Shown piece by piece: positions 19,488 to 31,439 of a DNA stretch of 64,000 nt. Origin of the DNA: Prorocentrum cordatum. Taxonomy: Eukaryota; Sar; Dinophyceae; Prorocentrales; Prorocentraceae. The stretch's first letter is position 1, and each line of letters begins with the position of its first letter. The notes under the pieces are model-generated. The model saw only the letters and a list, made by a program, of their open reading frames with translations, had not been told where the DNA came from and did no database searches. The translations under genes were made by a program, and so were the position numbers. The stretch is from the NCBI GenBank assembly GCA_963575745.1, contig CAUYUJ010009435.1:182163-246162 (forward strand), given 5' to 3'.

Positions 19488-19776
19488 AGGCCCCAAGAGG
19501 CCCCAAGAGGGCCCCAAGATGGCCCCCAAGAGGCCCCCAGGAGGACCCCAGTCGGCCCCAAGAGGCCCCCCCGAGGCACCCAAGACGCCCAAGAGCCCCC
19601 CAGGACCGCCAAGAGACCCCCAAGATGTCCCAAGAGGCCACTACGGAGCGCCCAAGAGATATCCCAAGAGGCTCCGAGAGGCATCCAAGAGACCTCTGGC
19701 CCTTTTGTTTGCCCTCTTCCGCCTTCTCCTTCTTCCTCTCCTCCTCCTCCTCCTCCTCCTCCTCCTCCTCCTCCTC

Positions 19777-19807
<31 letters not shown>
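19488..19807. repeat. GGCCCCAAGA-type minisatellite and (CTC)n
   Basis: Irregular repeats of CCCAAGAGGCCCC (about 12-24 bp spacing) to about 19690, then a CTC tract to about 19800. The same minisatellite type recurs at 23590-23940 (inverted), 24220-24320, 50270-51180 and 56440-56660. Confidence 0.75.
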
Positions 19808-19829
19808 TCCGTAGCCATTGTGGCTCAAG
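19808..19829 (+). other. Relic of the dinoflagellate spliced leader
   Basis: The 22 bases here read TCCGTAGCCATTG followed by TGGCTCAAG. They match the dinoflagellate spliced leader, (A/T/G)CCGTAGCCATTT then TGGCTCAAG, at all but one position (T to G at base 13). In dinoflagellates this leader is added to mRNAs by trans-splicing, so a genomic copy directly upstream of a same-strand ORF marks a cDNA that was reverse-transcribed and reinserted. Confidence 0.9.
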
Positions 19830-19918
19830 GAGATCCTGCTCTGTGCTGCTTGCTCTGAGCTCCTCCACGGCGCGGCACGCGGCCATTGGCGCGCGTTGCT
19901 GTTCTCCCCGCCGCTGCG

Positions 19919-21373
19919 ATGCCACGTGGGGCGAAATGTGGCTCCACCGTCAGACATGGCGTGTCGACAGCTACGGTCCCGACGGTGGAAGCCGCAGCAG
20001 CACTCATGTTGCTGCTGCAAGCTGGGGCGGCGCAAGGCGGTTCCTCGCCTGCGCCTGCCGCAGCGGCTACGGAGGCGGCGCCAGGGGCCGAGGCGCTGAC
20101 GGCCATAGGGGGAGAGGCGCAGCGGCTGCTTGGCTTGGCTGCGGAACTCACCGCGGTGTTGGGCGGGGCCACGCTGGCCGCCGGCCTGGCCCGGTGCCGT
20201 GGCGAAGGCCGGCGCCCGCCGCCCCGCTTGGAGAGGGCCTAGCGCGCGGTGGACGCGGCAGCCTCCATGCTCCGTCATCCTGGTGCAGGGGCTGAAGCAT
20301 TGGCCGCTGCGCGCGGCTGGGTGGAGTCGCACTCCGAGGCGGAGGACCAGTCCACGTCCATGGACGGACCCACGGACAAGCTCGTGGATTGGGCGCCGCT
20401 GGAGGAGGCTGACTCGTCGAGTGCTGGCGAAGCCGTTCGGGCAGAAGGTGAGCTTCGTGATGGTCGTGACGAGCTTCGTGATGGTCGTGACCTGCTTCGT
20501 GATGGTCGTGATGGTCGCGACGTGCTTCGTGATGGTCGCGACGAGCTCCGTGATGGTCGCGACGAGCTTCATGACGGGCTTCGTGACGTGCTTCCTGACG
20601 GGCTTCGTGATGGTCGCGACGAGCTTCACGATGGTCGTGACGTGCATCGTGATGGTCGTGAGGGTCGCGACGAGCTTCGTGATGGTCGCGACGAGCTTCG
20701 TGATGGTCGCGACGAGCCTCACGATGGTCGTGATGGTCGCGACGAGCTTCCTGACGAGCTTCGTGATGGTCGCGACGAGCTTCCCGACACGCTTCGTGAT
20801 GGTCGCGACGCGCTTCCTGACGGGCTTCGTGATGGTCGCGACGAGCTTCGTGACGCGCGTCGTGATGGTCGCGACGGGCTTCGTGATGGTCATGACGAGC
20901 TTCGTGATGGTCGCGCCGAGCTCCATGATGGTCGTGACGGGCTCCCTGCTGATGACGGCGCTGCGGTACTTGGCGGTGGCGAGCTACCTGGGCCAGTTCA
21001 TGGTGCAGCAGTTCGAGCTGAAGGTAGTCTACGAACGTCGTGGGCGGATGCCGAGTTCGGCCCTGGAGACGAGCTCCGCGACGCCGCGAACGACGGGGAG
21101 TGCCACAGCGTGCACAGCATGCCGACGGAGGAGCTGGCGGAGGGCATGCGGGTCGCGGCCATCGAGGCCTTCAACACGGTTGCGGGCAGACGGATCCGTG
21201 TCCCTGTCGGGCTCGTCGGGACCGTGGTGCAAGTCGCTAGTCCCGCTGACAATGTCATCATCCAGTGGGACGAGCCGATGCGCCTGCGGGGAGTCGGCGC
21301 TCCGCCGATGCCGCGTGCGCAGTGGAGAATGCTGAAGGCTGTGAAAGGTTGTGAGCGCACAGAGCATATCTAG
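19919..21373 (+). CDS. Retrogene with spliced-leader relic, heptapeptide-repeat protein; one internal TAG
   Basis: The frame is open from TGA near 19858; the first ATG is at 19919 and the end is TAG 21371-21373. A single in-frame TAG lies at 20240-20242, splitting an Ala-rich N-terminal part (about 107 aa) from a 374-aa remainder that starts at 20249. Residues after the stop are Ala/Glu/Ser-rich, then about 165 residues consist of an LRDGRDE-type heptapeptide repeat, then a compact C-terminal domain (VPVGLVGTVVQV...NVIIQWDEP, about 75 aa) resembling a small SH3/KOW-like barrel. I do not recognise the family. The spliced-leader relic 90 bp upstream supports origin from a processed mRNA and fits the absence of introns. 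The TAG may make it a pseudogene. Confidence 0.65.
20449..20945 (+). repeat. 21-bp coding minisatellite (CTTCGTGATGGTCGCGACGAG)
   Basis: About 25 units built from CTTCGTGATGGTCGCGACGA and shortened versions, all in multiples of three so the frame is kept. In the retrogene frame it encodes LRDGRDE-like heptads; the other frames are also open (SFVMVAT; minus-strand KLVATIT) because no unit contains a stop. Confidence 0.9.
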
Positions 21374-22477
21374 TTGATATGTGTGCTCCGCTCTGCCTCG
21401 GTGCGGCCCACGCTCCGCCCTGCTGGATTCGCATCGTCGTTCTGGTTGTGCTTTGGGGGGGGGCTCTGGGGTCGGTTTTCGCCCGTGGGGCGATGGCTAG
21501 CCCCTTCTGGGTTGGGGCGGCCTCGGGGGGCCGCTGGGTGGTCGCCCGTCCGTCCCCGCGGGGGTGGCGTTCCTGCTGCACTGGCCGTCTTCGGAGGGCC
21601 TAGGCGGCGGGAATGCCTGTCTGGGCGCTCTGGTCTTCTGGGTTCCTGGCCCCTCGTCGCCTTGGGCTGCCGTGGCGTATGTTTCCATCGACAGCTCAAT
21701 TGACCCAGCTCTCTTTCTGTGGTCACTGTGCCAGCTGCACGAGTCCCTTGCCATGCAGTCTGGCTTCCCTTCCGCGATTGTGGAAGGCCCTCCATATCCA
21801 GCTAGAGTCCCGCGCTTCGGTCACCACCCGTCGCGCCAGGCTGTGCGCGCCTCCTCCTCCTCCTCCTCCTCCTCCTCCTCCTCCTCCTCCTCCTCCTCCT
21901 ATGAACATTCCTTCTCCCCATTCCCTCATCCATCCATCAAGCCTCCTCCTTCTCCTCTTCCCTCGCACGGTTCGGCCGTCCCCCTCTTTGCTCACGCGCT
22001 TCCCTGATCACTTCAACTCGCCTGGACATCGTTTCTGGATGGGCTGGTGGGCAGACACGAAGCGTCTAAAACTCCCGAGGTGTCCTGAAATCGCGAGGGC
22101 GTGCGGCAGCACGGGCCAAATCCGCGGCGGCGACCCCCCGCTCCTGGAAGAAGAAGATGGCGTCTGGGCGGCCTCTGGGTGTCTTGTGGTGAGCCTCCTT
22201 CGCAATCCCCTTTCTCCCAAATGCCTCCAATCGTCCGCCCCAGCCTGGGTGCCCGAGACCGCCGGCGGATCGATCTGCTCGATTCGCGGGGCCCCTGAAG
22301 CTCTCGGCTCCCTTGCCCGGGGACGTCCCCGACCGATCTCTAGTGGCCCCGGGGCCAAAGAGTGGCCGCCCGGAGGCCGAGATAGCGGAATGCCTGGACT
22401 GGAAAAATGAGTCCGCCAGACGCGTAGGTCTGCCTGGGGAACGCTCTCGTCAACATGTTCGAACTACTTATCACCTG
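21374..22477. other. No gene recognised; (CTC)n at 21853-21900
   Basis: Sequence downstream of the retrogene. Apart from a pure CTC run I see nothing convincing. Confidence 0.5.
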
Positions 22478-23290
<813 letters not shown>

Positions 23291-25278
23291 CCACATCGTG
23301 CACGACGCCATCGTCGTGGTCGTACCCGTCCTCATCCTCAGCGCAAGGAAACCGAGATCTCCAAACACGCATTGTTGCCACCGGTGTTTCAAAGATGCTG
23401 GCTTCTTGGGGCCCTCTTGAGAAAACCTCTGGGCACTTCTTGACGGCATCTTCGCCATCCAGCCGGCTGATCGTCCCGCTCGCTCCTGCCTCGAAGTCCC
23501 CCAGAGCGCGCTCGACCAATCGCGGCCCGTGGGCCGCTCCCGAGGGCAGGAATCGGAGAAACTAGTCGGAAACGTCCGAGCTGTCTCTCGGGGGCCTTGT
23601 GGAGCCTCTTGGGGGCCCTTTGGGTGCTTAATCATGTGGAGCATCATGGGCGCCTGTTGTGGGCTTCGTTCGAGCCTTGCAGCGCCTCTTGAGGTCGCGT
23701 TTTGAATGCCTGGCGGGGCCTCTTGGTCTCTTGGAGAGTCTTGGGGGCTGTGTGGTCGCCTTTGGGGTCTCTTGGGGGCCTCGTGGGGGAATTATGGTAC
23801 CTCGTGGGAGCCTCTTGGAAGCATCCTGGAGCCTCTTGAGATGAGGGGGTCTTGGGTTATCTTGGGGCCTCTGGGGAACTTCTTGGGGCCGTTTCGGGGC
23901 CTCCTGGGAGCCTCGTGGGGGTGATTTTGGGGCCTCAGCATCCTATCAGCGGTTTCCTCGGTTCACTCTCCCCACCCCCCTCTCCTGGGCCTGTCTTCCC
24001 CTCCCCTCCACGCTCCCCTCCCCTCCCCTCCCCACGCCCCCCTCTCCAGGCCCCCCCCCCACCCTCCCCCCTCTCCTGTAAACCTGTCCCGTAAAGTGTC
24101 CTGGCCCTAAGACGGGCCCACAGAGGGCTCCAAGACGGTAATTACCACAAGCGCTCCAAGAGCGCCTCAGTGTGCGAATTATAACTGACGCCGCCTTCTT
24201 TTCTGATCGATGGCCCCCAAGATTGCCTCGAGAGAGCCCACAGGCCCCTAAGAGTGCCGCAAGAAGACCCCGAGAGAGCCCCAAGGACGGCCCCAAGAGG
24301 GCCAAAGCAAGCTGCCATGAAGCTCCCGCATTGATAGATCAGCCAAAGCATAACAATGCAACTCACCCAGGCTCGTTTCTGGATGGGCTGGTGGGGGATA
24401 CTCTTGTAGTCAGCGGCCGCGGGCGAGCGCGCCGGCGGCGTGTCAGGTCAAAGCGGGCTACGCAAAGACGAATTGGCAAAGGAAATGCGGGAAAACCAAA
24501 CTGAGCGAGGGGTGAGGCGACAACTAAGCGCGGCCGAGGCCTCAGCTGGGGGGCTGCCGGGACTGAGCTGAGGGGGACTGCCGCTGGTGGGGGATACGCG
24601 GACCGCCTAAGAATTCGCATCCTGAAGGTTCAACGCCCCCGGGCCCAGAAGCAGACACATGCACCCCGGCAACTGCAGAGATCGGCCTCCCGAACAGAGC
24701 CCGAGAAGATGGAGCAGATGGGGCAGGAGTACCGCACCGCATCGCCGCGGCGTATCGCCGACGCACCGCCAAGCCATCGCCGCTGCATGGACGGCGGCGG
24801 CGATGCGTCGGCGACGGCGAGATGGAGAACGCAGGGCCGCACGCCTCCCGAGTGGGTCAGAGCGCGGGGTCGCACGGAGAACGCGGGGCCGCACAGCATA
24901 TCCTCCGCCACCAGCTGCTCGGACCCCACTCGGGACCTCCCCCGAGGTCCGACCGTGCGAGAGGTTGCGCAGCATCGCGGACGATCGCGACCAGAGCTCT
25001 CCACCACATCTTTCTGCTGCACTCTTCGAGCCCGATCGATCTGTGAGGGTCGCGGGGCCCGAAGCCGTCGCAGGAGAGGCTGGACCGCAACCAGCTGGCG
25101 GACAACCTGGCGAATGAGGTGACAGCCTGGATCGGAGAAGCCATGCAGGAGGGAGACGCCCTCCGGCTTCGAAGCACCAGGGCTCGAGGCGCGAACGCCT
25201 GGCGTGAGAAAAATTGCAACGCCCAGATCTATCATGGTCTGTCGACTCGCCGGGAGGCCTGCCGGGCTCTCCCCGGAG
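23291..25278. other. No gene recognised; minisatellite tracts
   Basis: 23590-23940 is a GGGGCCTCTTGG-type minisatellite (complement of the CCCAAGAGGCCCC type); 24000-24075 is C-rich; 24220-24320 is minisatellite again. 24590-25278 is GC-rich and may be intron next to the EF-hand exon. Confidence 0.5.
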
Positions 25279-25382
25279 CCGTCCTGTCTGCCGCGCGAAC
25301 GCCTCCATCTCCACGCAGCTCAGCCGCCCGTCCCCGTTGAGGTCGCAGGCGCGGAAGACCTGCCCCAGGGGGTGAGGGGCCA
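25279..25382 (-). CDS. Lone EF-hand exon
   Basis: The minus strand encodes LGQVFRACDLNGDGRLSCVE followed by MEAFARQTG. This is a canonical EF-hand: helix, then a 12-residue loop with D1, N3, D5, R7, S9 and E12, Gly at 6 and Leu at 8, then helix. It should bind Ca2+ if translated. The exon limits are approximate; the reading is protein-like only across about 34 residues and becomes Arg/Pro-rich on both sides, as expected if introns flank it. No second EF-hand is visible nearby. It could be an exon of a larger gene or an isolated relic. Confidence 0.6.
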
Positions 25383-25610
25383 CCGTGCGTTCCTGGAGCT
25401 TTTGGACACTCTCGTGGGCTCTTGGAGTAGATGATCCAATCAACGTCACGAACCGACTCAGGAGGCCCGAGCTGCGCACCGAACACCGATCGCCCCGCGG
25501 CGTGCCGAAACATCGCGACGGCCAGCCTGCGGCCGCGATTCAGCCTCAGAGGGGGCCCTCCCTCGGTCCCTGACCGCCCTATGGGGAGCCGAGTGGAGAA
25601 AAGACGACAG

Positions 25611-25762
25611 TTAAGTCGGGCGTGTCCCCCTACAAGGGGTTGTCGGACGAAGTACCACAAAAAATACTCCAAAATAGTAAAACAATGGTGGAAAAAGAGT
25701 CCCCAGACTAATGTTTGACTATTTTTGAATATGCCTCCTATAGAGGGACAGGCCCGACTTAA
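25611..25762 (+). mobile_element. MITE-B copy 2, flanked by TTAA
   Basis: Begins TTAAGTCGGGCGTGTCCCCC and ends GGGACAGGCCCGACTTAA. The TTAA at both ends could be part of the inverted repeat or a TTAA target duplication. The interior contains GTCCCCAGACTAATGTTTGA, related to the interiors of the 43217 and 57216 copies. Confidence 0.9.
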
Positions 25763-27461
25763 GACTACGGCCTCGGACGTGTGGGCTGACCCAATCAGGA
25801 GACGCGCTGGCCCGAGTCGAGCCCGGGCCAGCCAAGACGTCGCGAGCCCAGGGCGGCTACACCCGCAGCTCCAAAGCTGGGGTCAGGGGAGGGCAGGAGA
25901 GAGGGTCGGCGTCGGCCCCAGGCGGGGGCTTTGGATGGGACGCGGGTGCGCCGAAGACGGGGGGCCAGGAAGAGGGGGGCAGAGGCATGGCCAGAGGCAT
26001 GTGCGCGGACGAGGGGGAGCCAGGAGACGTGCTGGAAGAAGAAGAAGAAGAAGAAGAAGAAGAAGAAGAAGAAGAAGAAGAAGAGGGGGCCGTGAAATTC
26101 TGAGGGGGAATCTCACATCTCCCGCCCCCACCCTAGTGCATAGATATAAGAGCCGTCGGGCGGAGCCAGGAACTCTGCACGGAACTCCGAATATACACGC
26201 ACACATGTGTGTGCTTGCGCATCTGGTTATTAGTTGATCGATGTACTCTGCTTGCTTCTCTGGATAACATGACTTCGCTACATACACACATGTAGATATG
26301 TATATATGTGTGTATATCTCTCTCTCTATATATATATATATATGTGTATACCAATATATATATATATATATGTGTATCTCTATTCATATATATATATATA
26401 CATGCATATATATGTGTGTGTGTGTGCGTGCTTGCGCATATCGTCCTTTTCGATCGACGTCGCCTGCTTGCCTCTCCGGATCGCATGGCTCCGCGCGCTG
26501 CGCCCCGCAGAGAGGCGCGACACTACGCTCGCGCCCCCGCGACGCCCTCCAGGGGGGGAAGGGCACCGCTCCGGCCCCCGCGAATCGCGCGAGGCGAGGC
26601 CCATCCTCGCGCCCTCGGGGGGGGGGGACCCAGGCTTCTCTCCGAAGACTTACCACGGGACGCACAGAGACATGCTAATACTATGTGTCCTCCTTGGAGG
26701 CGCGCGCCCGACCCGAACATGCAGTGTACCCATTGGTATATCGTTCCGCGAGCGGTGTGGCCAGAAAGCGCCCGCCACGACGCATATGCTGTAAGACTTC
26801 TCGGTGCGCGCTGTCGCCCCTGCGGGAGCGGCGCACATATAGTAGTAGAGGTATGTTGGGGTGACGCCGATAACAGGACAGGGACACAATCGGGCAAAGA
26901 TAGATCGGGGACCTCTGGCATCCGGCGGCTCTGGAGGATGCCTCGGGCGCCACGGCCGCTTCCCCGGCGCTTCAGGACGCTCTGAGAGCGGTTCCGGAGC
27001 GCTGCGGAACGACGTCTGCAGCCCGCCCGACCAGACGCCTCCCGAAAAGGTGCGGTGACACACCGTGCGGCGACCTAAGAATCCCCGAAGATCTTGCCGC
27101 ACGGTCCGTCACCGCATGGTTTGGGAACCTTGGAGGCTCATGTCGCCCGAGGCATCCTCGGAGAACGACCCAAGTCTCAAAACCGTGCAGTGACCCCGAA
27201 TCCCTTCTACCTCATCACACGGTGGGTGATAGAGGAACATACATACTGCATAAATGTCTGGATGCAGATGGTGAGGATGCCTCAGGCGAGGCGCTCATTT
27301 CGACACTCCAAGGGGGAGCCGCCACGAGGTGTCTCACTCTTCCGTTCGCGCCCAGATTGTGGGGATGTCTCTGGTGGATTTCCTGTGTTGGGTGCCCACT
27401 ATCCTTTGCTTTCAGAGCAGATTGCGAAGATGTCTTGGGCGGTTTGCCTGTTCCTGCTCCG
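25763..27461. other. No gene recognised; (GAA)n and (TA/TG)n tracts
   Basis: A pure GAA run at 26034-26085 and TA/TATG tracts at 26280-26430. The rest is unique, GC-rich and without recognisable domains. Confidence 0.5.
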
Positions 27462-27523
27462 AAACTGTTTCCCACCCATCCTGTGGTGTTGGGTCCTCGT
27501 TTTGAAGAGATGGTGCCCCACGT
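27462..27523 (+). repeat. Conserved module preceding microsatellite/satellite, copy 1
   Basis: CATCCTGTGGTGTTGGGTCC followed by TCGTTTTGAAGAGA and GGTGCCCCACGT. It is nearly identical at 44362-44427 (+) and 35735-35797 (inverted). In all three places a CTC-type microsatellite follows on the GTGCCCC side. Confidence 0.85.
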
Positions 27524-27589
27524 CCTCCTCTTCTCCTCCTCCTCCTCCTCCTCCCGCTCCTCCCTCCTCTCGTCACCCTCCTCACTTTG

Positions 27590-28480
27590 GTACACCCCTC
27601 ACACGTTTTGTGGCCCCACAGGGAGCTCCACCGAAGGTCCCAATGGCATGATTGGCATACCGCCCCACTCCACTTTGGCACACCCCTCACACGCTTTATG
27701 GCGCCATGGAGCTCCACCGAAGGCCTCATTGGCGACGTTCGCATGTCTCCCCCAGCCAGTACAAGGTTTCGTGACCCCATATGGAGCTCCACCGAAGGCC
27801 CCAGTGGCATGATTCGCATGCGTCTCCCCCACCCAGTACACCGCTTCGGTGCCCCATCGGGGTCTCCACCGAAGGCCCCAGTGGCATGATTCGCATGCGT
27901 TCCCCCCACACAATACAACGCTTCGTGGCCCCATAGGGAGGCCCACCGAAGGCCTCAGTTGCGGTGTTCGCATGCGTCCCCCCCGCCCAGTACACCGCTT
28001 CGTGGCCCCACAAGGGGGCTCCGCCGAAGGCCTCGGCGGCGGTGTTCGCATGCGTCTCCCGCACCCGGTACAGCGCTTCGTGGCCCAATACAGAGCTCCA
28101 CCGAAGGCCCCAGTGGTATGGTTCGCATGCGTTTCCGCCATCCAGTACAGCGTTTCGTGGCACCATCGGGAGCTCAACCGAAAGCCTCAGAGGCGGTATT
28201 CGCATGCGTCTCTCCCACCCAGTACACCGCTTCGTGGCCCCATAGGGAGAGCCAACGAAGGGCCCAGTGGCGGTACTCGCATGCGTCTCCCCCACCCAGT
28301 ACAACGCTTCGTGGCCCCATACCACCGAAGGCCCCAGTGGCGGTGTTCGCATGCGTTTTCCCCCGCCCGGTACAACGCTTCGTGGCCCCAGGGGGAGCTC
28401 GGCCGAAGCCCCCAGTGGCGGTGCTCGCATGCGTCTCCCCCTCCCTGTACAGCGCCTCCTGGCCACGTGTGAAGGGGAAT
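27590..28480 (+). repeat. 77/90-bp satellite, locus 1
   Basis: About 11 units containing TTCGTGGCCCCATAGGGAGC, TCCACCGAAGGCCCCAGTGG and TTCGCATGCGTCTCCCCCAC. Same family as 32935-33425, 44573-46018, 47155-47225 and 51680-52410. Open frames across it result from stop-free units. Confidence 0.93.
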
Positions 28481-28815
28481 TGGGACACACAAATAAACAT
28501 ATCCCCCATATTTTCCTATATTTTCTGGGTTTTTGTCTTCCCCCCCACTTCCCATATTTTCCCATATTTTCTGGGAATCGCCGATTAATTGTGTCTGTGT
28601 GTTTTTTCCCCTCCTGGCCACGTGGGAGAAGCCCGCGCGGGTATTTCTCTCGGAGCGGCGCCGGAGCCCTCTCCCGCGCGCGCAGGAAACGCGCCCGGGG
28701 CGGCGCCGGAGGCGCCGCCGCTGAAAGGGCACCAACGCCGCCGACGACTAATACTGCTAGTACGACTTGTACTACTACGGTTACGACTACGAGTACTACT
28801 GCTACGACTACTACG

Positions 28816-28848
<33 letters not shown>

Positions 28849-28860
28849 GTTGTTGCTGCG
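28481..28860. repeat. Short spacer and (ACT)n microsatellite
   Basis: ATATTTTC-rich spacer (28500-28570), GC-rich sequence, then an interrupted TACGACTACTACTAC tract at 28745-28852. Confidence 0.75.
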
Positions 28861-28865
28861 AGAGC

Positions 28866-29026
28866 CGAAGGATTGCAAAAGGGATTGCAAGAGGAATGAC
28901 AGGAACTGCAGGAACCGAGGAACCTGCAGTTCATGTATAATCCAGGAACTGCAGGTCCAGGAGATCTGCAAAAAAAGGTTTTTTTTGCAATCCTTCGTCC
29001 AATGGTTTTTTTGCAATCCGACATTG
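28866..29026. repeat. GGATTGCAA foldback repeat, copy 1
   Basis: GAAGGATTGCAAAAGGGATTG on the left and its inverse TTTTTTGCAATCCTTCG on the right surround repeats of CAGGAACTGCAGG. The same GGATTGCAAAA words in inverted arrangement occur at 42441-42598. Confidence 0.75.
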
Positions 29027-29575
29027 TATCTTTATGTAACGGTGTGTTCCCCGATACTCTATCTTTCTGTCTGCGGCGAAAGCGCCTGCCAATGAAGGTC
29101 GCCCCAGACGCAAACTGCGGCCAACGTTCCGATCCCAGTCGGGACGTACCTGCAGCAGCGGGCTGGGCAACACCGAATCTGGAAAGCAACTGTGGCAAGT
29201 CTCATCGTTCACCCCAAGATCGGATCACAAAATCTGGCGTCGGACGCCACTCCCTTTGGACCACGACTCCCCTTTTGGCACTCCTTATGAGGGCCAGGAG
29301 GTCAGCAGGAGCAGACCACCACGGCCTCCAGAGCCACCCCTCACGAGGCCCAGACGGCCGCAGGGACTCCAGCATTGAGCGAAAAGCTGGGGGGCACCTT
29401 GGGCCAAGCGCACCTTTGGTAACCTCCGATCCTTCCCTCCCTGGACAAGCGCGCTCCACCACTCGCGAAGTTGCTGCTCGCAAGTGGCCTGGATCCGCCA
29501 CAGGGGATTTCCGATACACTACACAAAGGCAGACATCTGTACTTCGGACGTTTGCGAGTAGGCACTTTGCAAGTA
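29027..29575. other. No gene recognised
   Basis: Unique sequence. Open frames on both strands overlap and show no motif. Confidence 0.45.
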
Positions 29576-29770
29576 TCGGGTCGGGCGAAAGGGGGGGATA
29601 GCAAAGGGGGGGCTTGAGAATCAGCTCACGTAGCTGATTTTCCCGGCGCCTCCCGGCGCTGGAGGCGGCCATGTATCGAGGAATGGGCCCCTCGGTGAGG
29701 CCGAAACCAGCTGCATGCAGCAAATTTCGTAACCCCCCCTTTCCCAATCCCCCCCTTTCGTCCGGCCCGA
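29576..29770 (+). mobile_element. MITE-D copy 1
   Basis: Begins TCGGGTCGGGCGAAAGGGGG and ends CCCCTTTCGTCCGGCCCGA, an inverted repeat. The interior shares ATCAGCTCACGTAGCTGATT, TCGAGGAATGGGCCC and GGCCGAAACCAGCTGCATGC with the copy at 53259-53436. Confidence 0.9.
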
Positions 29771-30152
29771 AAGTAGTGGAACGCGCTCGGTGACTCCCGC
29801 GCAGCCCGGCGCACCGACGCGACGAGCTGCCGGCGCGGCAACTCCGGGTGCCGCTCGGCGCCCTGGCGGAGCGCGGAGCGGGTGCCCACCCGGGGAGGGG
29901 CGGGGCCTGCTCCTCCCTCCCTCCTGCCTCCTCCTCCTGCTCCTCCTCCTCCTGCTCCTCCTCCTCCTCCTCCTCCTCCTCCTCCTCCCTCCTCCTCCTC
30001 CTCCTCCTCCTCCTCCTCCCTCCCCTTCCCTCCCCTCCCCTTCCCTCTCCTCCCTCCTCATCCTCCTCCTCCTCTTTCCTCCTCCTCCTCTTTCCTCCTA
30101 TTCCTCCTCCCCATCGTCATCGTCATCAGCTTCAGCATCATTATCAGCATCG

Positions 30153-30215
<63 letters not shown>

Positions 30216-30216
30216 A

Positions 30217-30260
<44 letters not shown>

Positions 30261-30484
30261 GCATCAGCATCAGCATCAGCATCGTCGTCATCATCATCAG
30301 CATCAGCATCAGCACCACCATCAGCATCAGCATCATCATCACCATCAGCATCCTCTTGGTGTTACTTTCTTTGTTTTATGATTACTATTATCATTCCTCC
30401 TCCTCGTCTTCCTCCTCCTTCTCCTCCTTCACCTCCTCCTCCTCCTCCTCCTCCTCCTCCTCCTCCTCCTCCTCCTCCTCCTCC

Positions 30485-30561
<77 letters not shown>

Positions 30562-30660
30562 CCCCCATCCTGCTCTCCTTTTCCTCCTCCTCCCCCTCCC
30601 GCTCCTCCTCCCTTGCCTCCTCCTCCTCCGCCTCCTCCTCCTCCTCCTCCCCCCATCCAC
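29771..30660. repeat. (CTC)n / (ATC)n compound microsatellite
   Basis: CTC tracts at 29925-30100 and 30400-30487, ATC tracts at 30115-30350 and 30487-30558, then more CTC to about 30655. No gene. Confidence 0.93.
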
Positions 30661-31439
30661 ATCGCTCCCCCCCTTCCGCATTCCCTGCCCCCTCCCCCCT
30701 TCGCACCACAGAGGACCTTCTGAACATATATCAGGAGCCTGATTCTCTGTGGCCGAATGCAGACTGAGCCAACATAATTGTGGTAATGGCGACCGTCCAT
30801 GAGCGACCTTTTACACACTGCATGGTGCATTTGCTCACCCAGTCGGGACGCCATAAAATGACACCCCCTCGGCTGATAAGCCGAATGTGGAGACGGGCGG
30901 TAGTAAAACAGCATAAAAAACGACTGGGCAACGGGAAATAATTGAAGCAATGCACGGTGCAATGAAGCCAGGACCCCATCCTAGCAAGTCACGATCGGAA
31001 ACGAACGCAACTAAATACATCACTGGCGCAAGCAGAGGGCGACTTTGCTTTGGGCATACTCGTGCAGGAGCCTCCTAACATGCGGCACCTGATGTTAAGC
31101 GTCGCAAGGTACTACGCTGTGTAGAATGATTCACGCATTCTGTAACTAGGCAAACTCCTGGATCTCAACTGGTCCTGATACCAAGTGACTGTCAGAGCGG
31201 CACGTGGCAAAAACACACACACACACACACCTATTTATATGTGTATGGGTGTTTTATATGTACACACATATATATAGATATATATATGTATACGCGTGTA
31301 AAGTTATAGCGCAAGCTCCCTGGCAAATGCCAGCTCGTGTCTTCCATTTCGCCCCTGCTCACATATTTGCTTCACGCATCTGCAAGTTTCTCCTGGGTTC
31401 CTATGTTGATCACTTTGACGTCTCCTCGACGTCCCTTCC
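30661..31439. other. No gene recognised; (CA)n/(TA)n near 31210-31300
   Basis: AT-richer unique sequence with short CA and TATA tracts. Nothing coding recognised. Confidence 0.5.

Noticed and set aside
20130-21335. Hydrophobic plus-strand frame (SFVMVAT repeats) and minus-strand KLVATIT repeat frame
   Set aside because: Alternative readings of the 21-bp minisatellite; the frame with a conserved-looking C-terminal domain and matching N-terminus is preferred.
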